From: Chiayiivirga sp.
GTDB lineage: Bacteria; Pseudomonadota; Gammaproteobacteria; Xanthomonadales; Xanthomonadaceae
Direction: 5' to 3'
Length of the DNA stretch: 64,000 nt
Assembly: GCA_022647565.1 (NCBI GenBank)
Contig: JALCLA010000001.1
Span: forward strand, 1,223,117-1,287,116
In this document: positions 53,058-63,818 of the stretch, piece by piece
How the letters are laid out: each line of letters opens with the position of its first letter
Position numbering within the stretch: position 1 is the first letter of the stretch
The notes under the pieces: generated by a model
Told to the model about the DNA's origin: nothing
Databases searched by the model: none
The model's input: the letters and a program-made list of their open reading frames with translations, nothing else
Program-made: the position numbers and the translations under genes

Positions 53058-53167
53058 GGGATAACTCCTGGGAATTCTGGTGCGGAATCGGGGGAAAAGA
53101 CGCACAAGTATGCGCTTCGATTGAACTTTAGTCAACGCCAGTCCCTGGGCGCTCGGAAGTGGGGCGC

Positions 53168-54745
53168 ATGAGGACGCCACGCCGGCCGGCCGGACTGCTG
53201 CGCGCCAGTCTTTCGTTCGGGTCGATGACGCTGCTCTCGCGCATCGCGGGCTTCGTGCGCGATTGGCTGCAGGCAACCACCTTTGGCACCGGGCCGGCAG
53301 TCAGCGCCTTCGTGGTGGCCTACCGGATCCCCAACTACCTGCGCCGGATCTTCGCCGAAGGTTCCTTTGCTTCGGCCTTCGTCCCGGTGCTGTCGGAACT
53401 GCGCGAACGGGGTGATCGAGCGGCCATCCAGGACTTCCTCGACCATGTCGCCGGGGCCTTGCTGGCCGTGGTGCTGGTGGTTACCGGCGTGGGCTGGCTG
53501 GCGGCACCGTGGATTGCGCGTGGCTTCCTGGCGCTGGCCAGCGGCGAAGACGCGATTCCGGTGGCATTGACCGCCGAAATGCTGCGCATCACCTTCCCGT
53601 ACCTCGTCTTCATCTCGATGACCGCGCTTGCCGGCGGCGTGCTGAACAGCTTCCGCCACTTCGGCCTGCCGGCCTTCACCCCGGTGCTGCACAACCTGAC
53701 CCTGATCGCTGCCATCGCATTCGGTGCCGAGTGGTTCGCGCTGCCGGAGATGGTGCTGGCCTGGGGTGTGAGCCTGGCTGGCTTGCTGCAACTGGGCCTG
53801 TTGTGGCCAGCCCTCGGAAGGCTGGGCTTGCGGCCGCGGCTGCGCCTGCAGGCATCGCATCCCGGGGTGCGGCGCGTGTTCCGCTTGATGCTGCCCACCC
53901 TGTTTTCGTCTTCGGTATCGCAGTTCAACCTGTTGGTCGGAACCATCTTCGCTTCGATGCTGGTGGCGCAGGCGCAGGCCTGGCTGTACTACTCCGATCG
54001 GCTCGTGGAACTGCCGCTGGGATTGTTCGGCGTGGCGATCGGCACCGTGGTGCTGCCGCATCTTTCCGGTCGGCATGCGGCCGACGATGGCGCCGGCTAC
54101 GGCGCAAGCCTGGACTGGGGTCTGCGCACGGTGCTGCTGCTCGGCTTGCCGGCGGCCGTCGGCTTGGGGCTGCTGGCAGAACCGATCTGCGCCACGTTGT
54201 TCCAGTACGACGCCTTCCGCGTGGAGGATGTGCGCATGACGGCGGCGGCGGTCAGCGCGATGTGCGTGGGCGTGCCGGCCTTCATGCTGAGCAAGGTGCT
54301 GCTCGCCGCGTTCTATGCCCGGCAGGACACCCGCACCCCAATGCGTGCGGCGGTTGCGACGGTGGCAGCCAACATCGTGCTGACTGTGGCACTGGTGTTG
54401 CCGCTCTGGCACGCCGGCGTGGCGGCGGCACACGCCGGGATCGCGCTCGCCACGGCCCTGGCGGGCGTCTTCAACGCCGCGTTGTTGTGGCGTGCACTGA
54501 GTCGCAGCGGACGCTACGTGCCGCAGCCGGGATGGACGGCCTACCTCTTGCGCCTCGTGTCCGCCACCTCCGCGATGGGCGCAGTCGTGATGGCGGTGCG
54601 CGCGGAGGCGGGGCTTTGGAGTGCCATGCCGGCCGCAGGACGAGTGCTCTGGCTCGGGATTGTGGTGGCCTCGGGCGCCGTGACCTTCGGTGCCGTGCTG
54701 ATGCTCGCTGGCTGGCGGCCGCGGACACTGCGCAGTCCTGGCTGA
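53168..54745 (+). CDS. murJ: Lipid II flippase MurJ
   Basis: A 525-residue polytopic protein of the MOP superfamily with about 14 hydrophobic segments. It moves lipid II across the inner membrane. The start [20 protein letters not shown] and the loops [20 protein letters not shown] and [13 protein letters not shown], with the essential Arg and Asp residues, match MurJ. ATG 53168 was chosen; a GTG at 53159 is in frame. Confidence 0.95.
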   Translation: MRTPRRPAGLLRASLSFGSMTLLSRIAGFVRDWLQATTFGTGPAVSAFVVAYRIPNYLRRIFAEGSFASAFVPVLSELRERGDRAAIQDFLDHVAGALLAVVLVVTGVGWLAAPWIARGFLALASGEDAIPVALTAEMLRITFPYLVFISMTALAGGVLNSFRHFGLPAFTPVLHNLTLIAAIAFGAEWFALPEMVLAWGVSLAGLLQLGLLWPALGRLGLRPRLRLQASHPGVRRVFRLMLPTLFSSSVSQFNLLVGTIFASMLVAQAQAWLYYSDRLVELPLGLFGVAIGTVVLPHLSGRHAADDGAGYGASLDWGLRTVLLLGLPAAVGLGLLAEPICATLFQYDAFRVEDVRMTAAAVSAMCVGVPAFMLSKVLLAAFYARQDTRTPMRAAVATVAANIVLTVALVLPLWHAGVAAAHAGIALATALAGVFNAALLWRALSRSGRYVPQPGWTAYLLRLVSATSAMGAVVMAVRAEAGLWSAMPAAGRVLWLGIVVASGAVTFGAVLMLAGWRPRTLRSPG

Positions 54746-54823
54746 GCCTGCATCGCGGGAAAGGTACCGAGCGCGCGTCGGGCACGCCTGCTGCACTGCA
54801 GCGCAGCCGCTATACTTCCGCCG

Positions 54824-55822
54824 ATGACCCGATTGTTCCGTGATGTCGAGGGCGAGACCGTTTGCCCGCGCGGCAGCGTGGTGTGCATCGGCGCCTTCGA
54901 TGGCCTGCATCTGGGGCATCAGGCGCTGGTGCGCCGCGCCCACGCCCGTGCGTGCGAACTGGGCCTGCCTGCGGTGGCGTTGAGCTTCGAACCCTTGCCC
55001 CGCGAGTATTTTTCGTTGGCCTCCAAACCGCCGCGCCTGCTGCTTCCGCGCGCCCGGTTCGAGGGCTTGCGCAGTCTGGGCGTCGATGTCGTGGGCTTGC
55101 TGCGCTTCAACCAGGCGTTGGCATCGATGGCCGCGAACGACTTCGTCGAACGCGTGCTGATCCAGCGGCTGCAGGCCCGGGAAATCTGGGTCGGGCCTGA
55201 GTTCCGCTTCGGCCGCAGCCGTGGTGGCGACCTCGCCCTGCTGCAGTCGATGGGGGCGATCCGCGGTTTTGCCGCGCACGAGATCGCGCCGGTGTTGGCG
55301 GATGACGGCGAGCGCATGTCGAGCTCGCTCATCCGCGCGGCGCTGGTTGCCGGCAACCTGGGCCAGGCCGCCCAATGGCTGGGTCGTCCCTACGCGATCG
55401 CCGGCAAGGTGGTGCGTGGCCAGCAGCTCGGACGAAAGCTCGGCTATCCCACCGCGAACCTGAGACTGGCGAACAAGATCCCGGCACTGGGCGGCATCTA
55501 TGCCACGCGGGTGCATGGCCCGGGCGACGAGGTGCACGCCAGCGTCTCCAGCCTCGGCACCCGGCCCACGGTGTCGGGTACCGACGTGTTGCTGGAAGCG
55601 CACCTGTTCGATTTCGATGGCGACCTGTACGGTCGTCGCATCGAGGTCGAGTTCGTCGCCAAGCTCCGTGACGAGGTGAAGTTCGATGGCCTCGATGCGC
55701 TGGTGGCGCAGATGCACGTCGATGCGGCAAACGCACGACAGGTCCTTGCCGCCGAGCAAGCTTCCGCGCCCTCGGGTGCGGAACCCTTACATCCCGCCGT
55801 ACAGCGAAAGGCATCCGCGTGA
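54824..55822 (+). CDS. ribF: Bifunctional riboflavin kinase / FAD synthetase
   Basis: A 332-residue enzyme that makes FMN and FAD. The N-terminal adenylyltransferase domain has [13 protein letters not shown] (residues 23-35) and a late SSSLIRAAL; the C-terminal kinase domain has [16 protein letters not shown] and the [15 protein letters not shown] block. It sits in the conserved murJ-ribF-ileS-lspA-ispH order, and its stop overlaps the ileS start. Confidence 0.95.
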   Translation: MTRLFRDVEGETVCPRGSVVCIGAFDGLHLGHQALVRRAHARACELGLPAVALSFEPLPREYFSLASKPPRLLLPRARFEGLRSLGVDVVGLLRFNQALASMAANDFVERVLIQRLQAREIWVGPEFRFGRSRGGDLALLQSMGAIRGFAAHEIAPVLADDGERMSSSLIRAALVAGNLGQAAQWLGRPYAIAGKVVRGQQLGRKLGYPTANLRLANKIPALGGIYATRVHGPGDEVHASVSSLGTRPTVSGTDVLLEAHLFDFDGDLYGRRIEVEFVAKLRDEVKFDGLDALVAQMHVDAANARQVLAAEQASAPSGAEPLHPAVQRKASA

Positions 55823-58689
55823 GTCGCGACTACAAAGCCAGCATACACCTGCCCGCCACCGAATTCCCGATGCGCGGCGACCTGCCCAGGCGCGAACCGG
55901 ACACGCTCGCGCGCTGGGAGGCCGACGGCCTGCATGCGCGCCTGCGCGAGCAGCGCCAGGGTCGCCCGAGCTTCGTGTTGCATGACGGCCCGCCGTACGC
56001 GAACGGCTCGATCCACATCGGCCATGCGGTCAACAAGATCCTCAAGGACATGATCGTGAAATCGAAGCTGTTGTCCGGCTTCGATGCGCCTTATGTCCCG
56101 GGCTGGGATTGCCATGGCCTGCCGATCGAGCACGCGGTGGAGAAGGTGCACGGCAAGGTCGGTGACAAGCTCGATGCCGCCGCCTTTCGGGCGAAATGCC
56201 GCGAGTACGCCGGCCAGCAGATCGAAATCCAGCGCCGCGACTTCAAGCGCCTGGGAGTGATCGGCGATTGGGACAACCCGTATCGCACCATGGATTTCCG
56301 CTACGAGGCGGACACCGTGCGGGCGCTCGCACGAATCGTGGAGAACGGCCACTTGCTGCGTGGTGCCAAGCCGGTGCACTGGTGCTTCGACTGCGGCTCG
56401 GCCCTGGCCGAGGCAGAGATCGAGTACGCCGACAAGGTGTCGCCGGCGGTGGATGTGGCCTACGACGCGCAAGACCCGGTCGCGCTCGCCGCCAAGTTCG
56501 GGGTGAAGCTCGATGGCGATGCGATCGTCTCGGTGCCGATCTGGACCACCACGCCCTGGACCCTGCCGGCCTCGCTCGCGGTCTCGCTCGGCCCAGACCT
56601 CGACTACGTGCTGGTGGAGGGCCCGGCAAGAAACGGCAAGCGCGTGCTGCTGGTGCTGGCCGAGGCGCTTGCGACGCGCGCCCTGGCGCGCTACGGCATC
56701 GACACACCGGTCGTGCTCGGGCATGCCAAGGGCATCGCGCTCGACACGCTGCCGCTGACCCACCCGTTCTATCCACGCACGATTCCGATTCTTGTGGGCG
56801 ACCATGTGTCGGCCGAGGAGGGCACCGGCGCGGTGCATACGGCGCCCGGTCACGGTCAGGAAGACTTCGCGGTCGCGCAGCGCTACGACTTGATGTCGCG
56901 CTACAACGCGGCCGAGATCAATCCGGTCGATGGGCGCGGGCGCTATCTGCCGTCCACGCCTGCCGCCGACGGCATCGAACTGGCCGGCCTGCACATCTGG
57001 AAGGCGAACGACGCCATCGTCGACTTGTTGCGCGCGCGCGGCGTGCTGCTCGCGTTTTCGAAACTGCAACACAGCTACCCGCATTGCTGGCGGCACAAGA
57101 CTCCGGTGGCGTTCCGCGCCACTCCGCAGTGGTTCATCTCGATGGAGCAGGCCGGGTTGCGCGGCGATGCGCTCGACGCCATCCATCGCATCGGCCGCGA
57201 GGGCGGCTGGTTCCCGGACTGGGGCGAGGTTCGCATCGCCGGCATGATCGCGAACCGTCCCGACTGGTGCATCTCGCGCCAGCGCACCTGGGGCGTGCCG
57301 ATCGCCTTGTTCTCGCACCGCGAAACCGGTGCGCCGCACCCGCGCAGCGTGGAGTTCATGCGCACCGTGGCGGATCGGATCGAGCAGCGCGGCGTGGATG
57401 CCTGGTACGACCTCGACCCGGCCGAATTGCTGGGCGCGGATGCGCCGCACTACGACAAGGTCACCGACATTCTCGACGTGTGGTTCGACTCGGGCATCTC
57501 GCACGACGCCGTGCTCGCGACGCGCGGCCTGGGCAAGCCGGCCGACATGTATCTGGAAGGCTCGGACCAGCATCGCGGCTGGTTCCACAGCGCCTTGCTC
57601 ACCGGCATCGCGATGGACAAGGCCGCACCGTATCGACAGGTGCTCACACACGGTTTCACCGTGGACGAGCATGGCAAGAAGATGTCCAAGTCGCTGGGCA
57701 ACGTGGTCGAGCCGCAGAAGGTCATCGACCAGCTCGGCGCCGATGTGCTGCGCCTGTGGGTGGCGTCGGCCGACTATCGCAATGAGATGTCGGTATCCGA
57801 CACCATCCTCAAGCGCAGCGCCGATGCCTATCGCCGCATCCGCAACACGGCGCGCTTCCTGCTTGGGAACCTCGCCGGCTTTGATCCCGTGCAGCACCTG
57901 CTTCCAAACGAGGGCCTGATCGCGCTCGACCGCTGGGCCGTGCATCGCGCGCTTGAGCTGCAGGAGAAGGTCGTGGCCGCATACGTGCGCTACGACTTCC
58001 CAGAGATCGTGCAGATGCTCAGCAATTTCTGCACCGTCGACCTGGGCGCGCTCTATCTGGACGTGACCAAGGATCGGCTCTACACCATGCGCGAGGATGC
58101 GCACGGAAGGCGCAGCGCGCAGAGCGCGATGTATCGCATCGCGGAAGCCTTCGTGCGCTGGATCGCGCCAATCCTGAGCTTCACCGCGGACGAGATCTGG
58201 CGCCACCTGCCCGGGAAGCGCGAGGCCAACGTGCTCTTTGCCACCTGGTACGACGGGCTCGCCCAGTTGCCGGACGACGCTGCGCTCGATGCCGCAACTT
58301 TCGAGCGCCTGCTCGCATTGCGTGAGTCGGTTTCGAAGGTGCTGGAACCGATGCGCGCGGGTGGCGCGATCGGTGCGGCGCTGGAAGCCGAGGTCGACCT
58401 GTATCTCGACCCCGGCACGCTCTCCGTCCTGGCCGCATGTGCCGGCGAGCTGCGCTTCCTGTTCATCGTGTCGGAGTTGCGCCTGCATCCGCTCGCCGAA
58501 AAGCCGGGCGATGCGGTCAAGGCGGACGGCGTCGAAGCCTGGATCGTGACGCGGGCGACGACGCAGGCCAAGTGCATCCGCTGCTGGCATTACCGCGCCG
58601 ATGTCGGCGCGCATCCCGAACACCCCGAAATCTGCGGTCGTTGCGTGAGCAACGTTGAAGGCCAGGGCGAAACGAGGCAGTGGTTCTGA
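55819..58689 (+). CDS. ileS: Isoleucyl-tRNA synthetase
   Basis: A 956-residue class I synthetase. HIGH (residues 66-69) and KMSKS (621-625) motifs are exact, the editing domain includes [12 protein letters not shown], and the C-terminal zinc module [12 protein letters not shown]...CGRC is present, so this is the mupirocin-sensitive bacterial type. The GTG start at 55819 overlaps the ribF stop (GTGA). Its stop overlaps lspA (TGATG). Confidence 0.97.
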   Translation: MSRDYKASIHLPATEFPMRGDLPRREPDTLARWEADGLHARLREQRQGRPSFVLHDGPPYANGSIHIGHAVNKILKDMIVKSKLLSGFDAPYVPGWDCHGLPIEHAVEKVHGKVGDKLDAAAFRAKCREYAGQQIEIQRRDFKRLGVIGDWDNPYRTMDFRYEADTVRALARIVENGHLLRGAKPVHWCFDCGSALAEAEIEYADKVSPAVDVAYDAQDPVALAAKFGVKLDGDAIVSVPIWTTTPWTLPASLAVSLGPDLDYVLVEGPARNGKRVLLVLAEALATRALARYGIDTPVVLGHAKGIALDTLPLTHPFYPRTIPILVGDHVSAEEGTGAVHTAPGHGQEDFAVAQRYDLMSRYNAAEINPVDGRGRYLPSTPAADGIELAGLHIWKANDAIVDLLRARGVLLAFSKLQHSYPHCWRHKTPVAFRATPQWFISMEQAGLRGDALDAIHRIGREGGWFPDWGEVRIAGMIANRPDWCISRQRTWGVPIALFSHRETGAPHPRSVEFMRTVADRIEQRGVDAWYDLDPAELLGADAPHYDKVTDILDVWFDSGISHDAVLATRGLGKPADMYLEGSDQHRGWFHSALLTGIAMDKAAPYRQVLTHGFTVDEHGKKMSKSLGNVVEPQKVIDQLGADVLRLWVASADYRNEMSVSDTILKRSADAYRRIRNTARFLLGNLAGFDPVQHLLPNEGLIALDRWAVHRALELQEKVVAAYVRYDFPEIVQMLSNFCTVDLGALYLDVTKDRLYTMREDAHGRRSAQSAMYRIAEAFVRWIAPILSFTADEIWRHLPGKREANVLFATWYDGLAQLPDDAALDAATFERLLALRESVSKVLEPMRAGGAIGAALEAEVDLYLDPGTLSVLAACAGELRFLFIVSELRLHPLAEKPGDAVKADGVEAWIVTRATTQAKCIRCWHYRADVGAHPEHPEICGRCVSNVEGQGETRQWF

Positions 58690-59192
58690 TGGCGCGGGTC
58701 AGGCCCAGCGCGCTGGTGTGGCTGCTGCTTTCCGTGGCAATCATCGGCCTCGACCTGTGGACCAAGGCGCTGGCACTCGCGCACCTGCAATTGCACGAAC
58801 CGGTGCCGGTGATCGACGGCCTGCTGAACTGGACGCTGACCTACAACCTCGGCGCCGCCTTCAGCTTCCTGAGTGATGCGGGCGGCTGGCAGCGCTGGTT
58901 CTTCAGCGCGTTGGCGGCGGGAGTGAGCCTGCTGCTGGTGTTCTGGCTGAGTCGACTGCCTCGCAACGACTGGCGCCAGGCGGTTCCGTTCGCGCTCGTC
59001 ATCGGCGGCGCGCTGGGAAACCTGGTCGATCGCGTGCGCTTCGGCCATGTGGTGGACTTCATCGATGCGTATTGGGGCAGCTACCACTGGCCGGCTTTCA
59101 ATATCGCCGACTCGGCCATCGTGGTCGGGGCCATCGGCCTGGCACTGTCCACGCTGTTCACTCCCGCCAGGGCGGCGGACGCGGCAGAATGA
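58689..59192 (+). CDS. lspA: Lipoprotein signal peptidase
   Basis: A 167-residue membrane protease with four hydrophobic segments. The catalytic Asp pair is D123 (RFGHVVDF) and D141 (FNIADS); [11 protein letters not shown] is the other conserved block. It cleaves signal peptides of diacylated prolipoproteins. ATG 58689 shares a base with the ileS stop and its own stop overlaps ispH by ATGA. Confidence 0.96.
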   Translation: MARVRPSALVWLLLSVAIIGLDLWTKALALAHLQLHEPVPVIDGLLNWTLTYNLGAAFSFLSDAGGWQRWFFSALAAGVSLLLVFWLSRLPRNDWRQAVPFALVIGGALGNLVDRVRFGHVVDFIDAYWGSYHWPAFNIADSAIVVGAIGLALSTLFTPARAADAAE

Positions 59193-60148
59193 GCGGCATG
59201 GACCTGGTGCTCGCCAATCCCCGCGGCTTTTGCGCCGGCGTCGATCGCGCCATCGAGATCGTGAAGCGCGCGATCGACTCGCTCGGCGCACCGATCTATG
59301 TGCGGCACGAAGTGGTGCACAACCGCTACGTGGTGGACGACCTGCGCCAGCGTGGCGCGATCTTCGTCGAGGAGCTGGACGAAGTTCCCGACGGCGCAAC
59401 CGTGATCTTCAGCGCGCATGGCGTCTCGCAAGCGGTGCGCATCGAGGCCGATCGCCGCGGCCTGAAGGTGTTCGATGCCACCTGCCCGCTGGTCACCAAG
59501 GTGCACATCGAGGTGGCGCGGCATTGCCGTGCCGGGCGCGACGTCGTGTTGATCGGTCATGCCGGGCACCCGGAAGTGGAGGGCACGATGGGGCAGTGGC
59601 GTGCCGAGCATGGCGCCGGCCGCATCCATCTGGTGGAAGATGTCGCCGATGTTGAGGCCTTGAGCGTCACCCAACCCGGGAATCTCGCCTACACCACCCA
59701 GACGACGCTTTCCGTGGATGACACGCGCGAGGTGATCGCAGCCTTGCAGCGGCGTTTTCCGGCGGTGCAGGGCCCCAAGCACGACGACATCTGCTATGCC
59801 ACGCAGAATCGACAGGATGCGGTGCGCAAGCTCGCGGCGGAATGCGACCTCGTGCTCGTGGTGGGATCCGCCAACAGCTCCAACTCCAATCGCCTGCGCG
59901 AACTGGCCGAGCGCGATGGGGTGGAAGCCCATCTGATCGACGGAGCCGAGCACATCGATCCGGCCTGGATCATCGGCAAGCAGCGGATCGGGGTCACGGC
60001 CGGGGCATCGGCCCCGGAATTGCTTGTGCAAGGCGTCCTGGAACGCCTGCGCGAGCTGGGCGCATCGGGGCTGCGCGAACTGGACGGCAAGCCCGAGGAC
60101 GTGGTGTTTGCCCTGCCCAAGGAGCTGCGCGTGGTGCTGGTGAACTGA
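59189..60148 (+). CDS. ispH: 4-hydroxy-3-methylbut-2-enyl diphosphate reductase
   Basis: A 319-residue iron-sulfur enzyme, last step of the non-mevalonate isoprenoid pathway. The three cluster cysteines lie in [14 protein letters not shown] (Cys 15), [11 protein letters not shown] and [11 protein letters not shown]. The start ATG 59189 overlaps the lspA stop; ATG 59198 is in frame. The fkpB gene that sits between lspA and ispH in E. coli is absent here. Confidence 0.96.
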   Translation: MSGMDLVLANPRGFCAGVDRAIEIVKRAIDSLGAPIYVRHEVVHNRYVVDDLRQRGAIFVEELDEVPDGATVIFSAHGVSQAVRIEADRRGLKVFDATCPLVTKVHIEVARHCRAGRDVVLIGHAGHPEVEGTMGQWRAEHGAGRIHLVEDVADVEALSVTQPGNLAYTTQTTLSVDDTREVIAALQRRFPAVQGPKHDDICYATQNRQDAVRKLAAECDLVLVVGSANSSNSNRLRELAERDGVEAHLIDGAEHIDPAWIIGKQRIGVTAGASAPELLVQGVLERLRELGASGLRELDGKPEDVVFALPKELRVVLVN

Positions 60149-60176
60149 CGCTCCCGCGCGTTGCCGCCGCATCGCA

Positions 60177-60205
60177 TTGACCGCGCCCGAGGCCTCGCCT
60201 AAACT
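60177..60205 (+). promoter_or_regulatory. Promoter of the tRNA-Thr/tRNA-Asn unit
   Basis: -35 TTGACC (60177-60182), 17-base spacer, -10 TAAACT (60200-60205), followed by a GC-rich discriminator (TCGCGCCCC) typical of stringently controlled stable RNA promoters. The expected start is about 35 bases before tRNA-Thr. Confidence 0.75.
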
Positions 60206-60246
60206 TCGCGCCCCACGCCGGCCACCCGGCGTGGAAGCAGCACCCC

Positions 60247-60322
60247 GCCGGAATAGCTCAGTTGGTAGAGCGGCGCATTCGTAATGCGTAGGTCGTAGGT
60301 TCGATTCCTATTTCCGGCACCA
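60247..60322 (+). tRNA. tRNA-Thr(CGT)
   Basis: Acceptor GCCGGAA / TTCCGGC, D loop AGCTCAGTTGGTAGAG, anticodon arm GCGCA-TTCGTAA-TGCGT (anticodon CGT) and T loop GGTTCGATTCC. CCA is encoded at 60320-60322. It reads ACG codons. Confidence 0.97.
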
Positions 60323-60409
60323 CTTCTCCCCCTGGAACAGCGCAAACCGGAGGGAAAGACCCGAGCCGCGGTTGACGCATCCGCTCCCGGGTCCGAGAAT
60401 GCGCACCCC

Positions 60410-60486
60410 GCCCGAATAGCTCAGCCGGTTAGAGCACTTGACTGTTAATCAGGGGGTCGTTGGTTCGAGTCCAACTTCGGGCGCCA
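60410..60486 (+). tRNA. tRNA-Asn(GTT)
   Basis: Acceptor GCCCGAA / TTCGGGC, D arm AGCTCAGCCGGTTAGAG, anticodon arm with loop CTGTTAA (anticodon GTT), T loop GGTTCGAGTCC, encoded CCA at 60484-60486. It lies 87 bases after tRNA-Thr and probably shares its transcript. Confidence 0.97.
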
Positions 60487-60494
60487 TATACTTC

Positions 60495-60526
60495 AAGGGC
60501 TTGCGAGCGATCGCAGGCCCTTTTTC
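60495..60526 (+). terminator. Terminator of the tRNA unit
   Basis: Imperfect stem AGGGC-TTGCGA / TCGCA-GGCCCT around loop GCGA, followed by TTTTTC. It lies nine bases after tRNA-Asn. Confidence 0.75.
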
Positions 60527-60565
60527 TTGGGGCTTCCTGACAGGCGGCCGGCTTCGGGGGCTTCT

Positions 60566-63532
60566 TCAGTGTGGTGGCGGTGGCGTCGACGCTTGCACGC
60601 GATCACGCCCGCCGCGTTTCGCTTCGTACAGGCGTCGATCGGCCGCGGCGTAGGCTTGCGCCGGGTCCATTCCCGCGACGGCGGCTACGCCGATGCTCAC
60701 GGTCAGTGGCAGGCCCGACAGGTCCAGCGTTCGAGCTGCGTGCGCTACCTCGGTGCAGATCTGTTCGCAGCGGACACACGCGGTGGCGAGTTCGCACTCG
60801 GGCATCACCAGCGCGAATTCTTCGCCGCCGTAGCGGCCGATCACGGTGGAGCTTGTCGCAACTGCGCGCAACACCTCGGCCACGCGCCGCAATACCTCAT
60901 CACCCGTGCCATGGCCGCAGCGGTCGTTGATGCGCTTGAAGTGGTCGACGTCGATCAGGGCCAGGGCCAAGGGGTGCTTCATCGCATCCGCTTCCGCCAG
61001 TGCGGCAGTCAATGCACGATCGAGCTCGCGTCGGTTCGACAGTCCGGTGAGGCCGTCCTCCTGCGCGTGTCGCGCGAGCTGGGCGGATTGTTCCTGGAGC
61101 AGCACGATCAGCTCGGCCTTCTCCCGGTCGGCCTGTTCGAGTCGGTCGCTGCGCACGCTGAGTTCGCGCGTGCGTTCATCGATCAGTGCTTGCAAGGCGA
61201 TCGCCTGGCGTCGTAGCGCGCGGGTCCGCCACCGGAACCACCAGGTGCCAAACAGGGCGAGCAGGGCAAGCAGCCCGATCCGGAAGCTGGTCCGCTGGTG
61301 CAGGAAGGGCTGGATATCGAACTCATGTGACGCGACCCGTGGTGCAGTGCGCGCGCCCGCAACCAGGGCCTCCACTTCGAAGCGGTAGCGTCCCGGCGCC
61401 AGGTTGGTGTAACTGGCCGACGCGGCGCGCGCGGCTGCGCTCCACTGTGCATCGAAGCCGAGCAGGCGGTGTCGATAGCGGATCGACTCGGGCGCGAGGA
61501 AGGAGAGGCCGGCGAAATCGAACTCGATGCGCCGCGTGCCGGGAGCCAGCGCGTCGCTGTTCGCAGCGTCGTGTTCCGCGCCGTCGACGAGGATGCGTTC
61601 GATCACGGTCGGTGGCGGGGACACGGGTTGATCGAGCTTGCGCGGATCGAACACCACCGCGCCCTGGCCGGAGGCAAGCCAGATGCGGCCGTCGCCCGTG
61701 CGCAGCATCGACGGCGTCGATCCGCCATTGAGCGAAAAGCCTTCCGATCCCGGCCCGTCGCCATAGCGCGCCAGGGCCAGTTCCGCCGTCGGGTCCTCCA
61801 GCGCCCGTTCAAGTGCGTCGTGGTTCACCTTCACCAGGCCCTGCGCCGTACTCAGCCAATCGTTGCCCTCGTCGTCGGCAATCATCCCGAACACCGTGCT
61901 GCGATTCAGGTCGTGACCTGTCGCCAGTTCACGCCACCGGCCCTCGCGCAGGCGCCAGAGTCCGCCGGAGCCGAGTACCCAGAGATGTCCGTGAGCGCAC
62001 TCGTGCAGGCCGAAGACATTGATGGTTCGGCCGTCGGGCAGCGGCAGTCGCTCGATCGTTGCGCCATCGGCCCAGGCCAGGCCCTGTGGCGTGCCGACGT
62101 AGATTCGGCCCGAGCGGCTCTCCAGCAGGCTACGCACGTACAGTTGGTTGGGCTCGCCGTGCACGTGGCTCCAGCTGCGCACGCGGCCCTTCGTCCAGTG
62201 CGTCAATCCGCTGGCGAGGCCGAGCCAGACCGAACCATCCGCGGCTTCGATGATCGAGCGCACTTCCTCGCCGGCGAGCCCATCGGCTCGCGTCAACGAA
62301 TGCATGCCGGTGGCATCCAGTCGTCGTGCGCCATCGCGATAGGTGCCGAACCAGAGCTCGCCGTTGCGCGTGGCCCGCATCGACAGGGTCGAGAGCGCCG
62401 CGTCGGGGAACTGCGCGGCCACCGATTCGATCCGGCCGGCACGAATGCGCGACACGCCGCCGTTGGACGCGATCCAGACAATGCCGGCGGCGTCCTCCAC
62501 CAGGGAGCGGACGAAATCGTCGGCCAATCCGTCGCGGATGGAGTAGGTGGCAAAGCGGGTTTCGCGCAGCTGCGACAGGCCGCCATGCGTCCCGATCCAG
62601 ACGTTTCCCTGGTCATCTTCGAGCAGGGTATTGATGTGGGCGCTGGGCAGGCCCTGATCGATGCCGAGTGCCTCGACGCCGCGCCCCGACGCGCGGAACA
62701 CGCCATGGCCCACCGTACCGACCCACAATGCGCCGTGGCGGTCTTCCAGCAGGGCTGAGACTTCATCGGCCGGCAAGGCCGCAAGCTCGGGCTCGAAGCG
62801 ATCGCCGGCAAGGCGATACACGCCGCGCTTGGTGCCGACCCGCACCGTGTCGTCGTGCGATACCAGCACCATGCCGATCTCGCCCGGTGGCAGGCCTTGT
62901 TCCGGCCCGAACGGTGTGACGAGGTCGCCGTCGATGCGCGCCGCGCCCTCGGCGGTGCCGATCCAGATCACTCCGTTGGCCGCGGCACCCATCGATTGCA
63001 CGGCACCATCGGGCAAGCCGTCGGCCACGCCGAAGCGGCGCGTGTACTCGCCGTCGAGCCGGATCGCGCCATCGCGCGTGCCGACCCAGAGCCGCCCGCG
63101 CGTATCCTCGACCACCGAAAGCAGCAGGGCGGGTTGCTCGGGTTGCCATTCATGGCTGAATTTTCCGTCGCGCTGACGGCTCAGGCCGAAGCGCTGCGAT
63201 CCCAGCAGCAGGCTGCCGTCGCGGGTGCGGGCCAGCTTCCACACCGAGCCATCCTCGTTCCAGGGCAAGCGTTGCTGATCGAAGACCTCGAACTCGCGTC
63301 CATTGAAGCGCACCGCGCCGCGCCAGGTGGCCAGCCAGAGGTAACCCTCGCTGGACTGTTCCAGATCGATCACGAAGTTGTGCGGAAGGCCGTCCGCCCG
63401 CGTCCAGGTGCTGAGGGTGAACTCGGCCAGCGGCGTGTCGGGATCGAGCGCGTGCGCCTGGCCCAGGGCAAGGCAGGTGGCGGTGCCGAGTATCCATCGG
63501 ACCGCGGCGATGCCGGACCAGCGCCAATCCAT
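60566..63532 (-). CDS. Diguanylate cyclase with periplasmic two-component-type beta-propeller sensor
   Basis: A 988-residue membrane protein: signal peptide (about 1-28), a large periplasmic region with many propeller blades (repeated patterns such as GYLWLATWRGAVRFNG, GRLWVGTRDGAIRLDG, GNVWIGTHGGLSQL), a Y_Y_Y domain (about 635-735), one membrane helix (about 745-765), a short coiled coil and a C-terminal GGDEF domain. The active site is intact, GGEEF at residues 902-906, so it should make cyclic di-GMP. The RxxD inhibitory site expected just before it is absent (AVATSSTVIGRYGGEEF). ATG 63532 has AAGGATGG upstream; ATG 63544 is an alternative. Confidence 0.92.
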   Translation of the reverse strand: MDWRWSGIAAVRWILGTATCLALGQAHALDPDTPLAEFTLSTWTRADGLPHNFVIDLEQSSEGYLWLATWRGAVRFNGREFEVFDQQRLPWNEDGSVWKLARTRDGSLLLGSQRFGLSRQRDGKFSHEWQPEQPALLLSVVEDTRGRLWVGTRDGAIRLDGEYTRRFGVADGLPDGAVQSMGAAANGVIWIGTAEGAARIDGDLVTPFGPEQGLPPGEIGMVLVSHDDTVRVGTKRGVYRLAGDRFEPELAALPADEVSALLEDRHGALWVGTVGHGVFRASGRGVEALGIDQGLPSAHINTLLEDDQGNVWIGTHGGLSQLRETRFATYSIRDGLADDFVRSLVEDAAGIVWIASNGGVSRIRAGRIESVAAQFPDAALSTLSMRATRNGELWFGTYRDGARRLDATGMHSLTRADGLAGEEVRSIIEAADGSVWLGLASGLTHWTKGRVRSWSHVHGEPNQLYVRSLLESRSGRIYVGTPQGLAWADGATIERLPLPDGRTINVFGLHECAHGHLWVLGSGGLWRLREGRWRELATGHDLNRSTVFGMIADDEGNDWLSTAQGLVKVNHDALERALEDPTAELALARYGDGPGSEGFSLNGGSTPSMLRTGDGRIWLASGQGAVVFDPRKLDQPVSPPPTVIERILVDGAEHDAANSDALAPGTRRIEFDFAGLSFLAPESIRYRHRLLGFDAQWSAAARAASASYTNLAPGRYRFEVEALVAGARTAPRVASHEFDIQPFLHQRTSFRIGLLALLALFGTWWFRWRTRALRRQAIALQALIDERTRELSVRSDRLEQADREKAELIVLLQEQSAQLARHAQEDGLTGLSNRRELDRALTAALAEADAMKHPLALALIDVDHFKRINDRCGHGTGDEVLRRVAEVLRAVATSSTVIGRYGGEEFALVMPECELATACVRCEQICTEVAHAARTLDLSGLPLTVSIGVAAVAGMDPAQAYAAADRRLYEAKRGGRDRVQASTPPPPH

Positions 63533-63581
63533 TGCGGTTGCCATCCTTGAGCAGTGAATGCCGGCGCCAGAGTAACCGTTC

Positions 63582-63809
63582 GTGCGGTTCCTGATTCGGG
63601 CTCGGCAGCACGGTTGGTTGCTCCCGGGCGCACCGGGTCAGGTTCCAGCACGCGCCGCACTGCGGCCAGCGACGAATGCCGCGCAACTGCAGCCCGACAT
63701 CGTGATGGTGCATCGCCGCATCGATGGCGTCGTGCACCTGCGCTTCGTCCTGCACTGGCGCGGTGCGGGGTTGATGCAGGTCAAGGCGGGCACGGAGCGT
63801 GCCGTCTAG
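63582..63809 (+). CDS. Possible small protein upstream of hemN
   Basis: An open frame of 75 codons starting with GTG, without a clear ribosome site, ending nine bases before hemN. The second half (IVMVHRRIDGVVHLRFVLHW) looks more protein-like than the first. I do not recognise it. It is the only ORF of note in the 286 bases between the cyclase gene and hemN, which otherwise show no clear promoter. Confidence 0.3.
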   Translation: MRFLIRARQHGWLLPGAPGQVPARAALRPATNAAQLQPDIVMVHRRIDGVVHLRFVLHWRGAGLMQVKAGTERAV

Positions 63810-63818
63810 CCTGTCGCC

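Noticed and set aside
55498..58623. A 1041-codon minus-strand open frame opposite ileS
   Set aside because: The plus strand encodes a complete isoleucyl-tRNA synthetase with all motifs; the antisense frame has shadow composition only.
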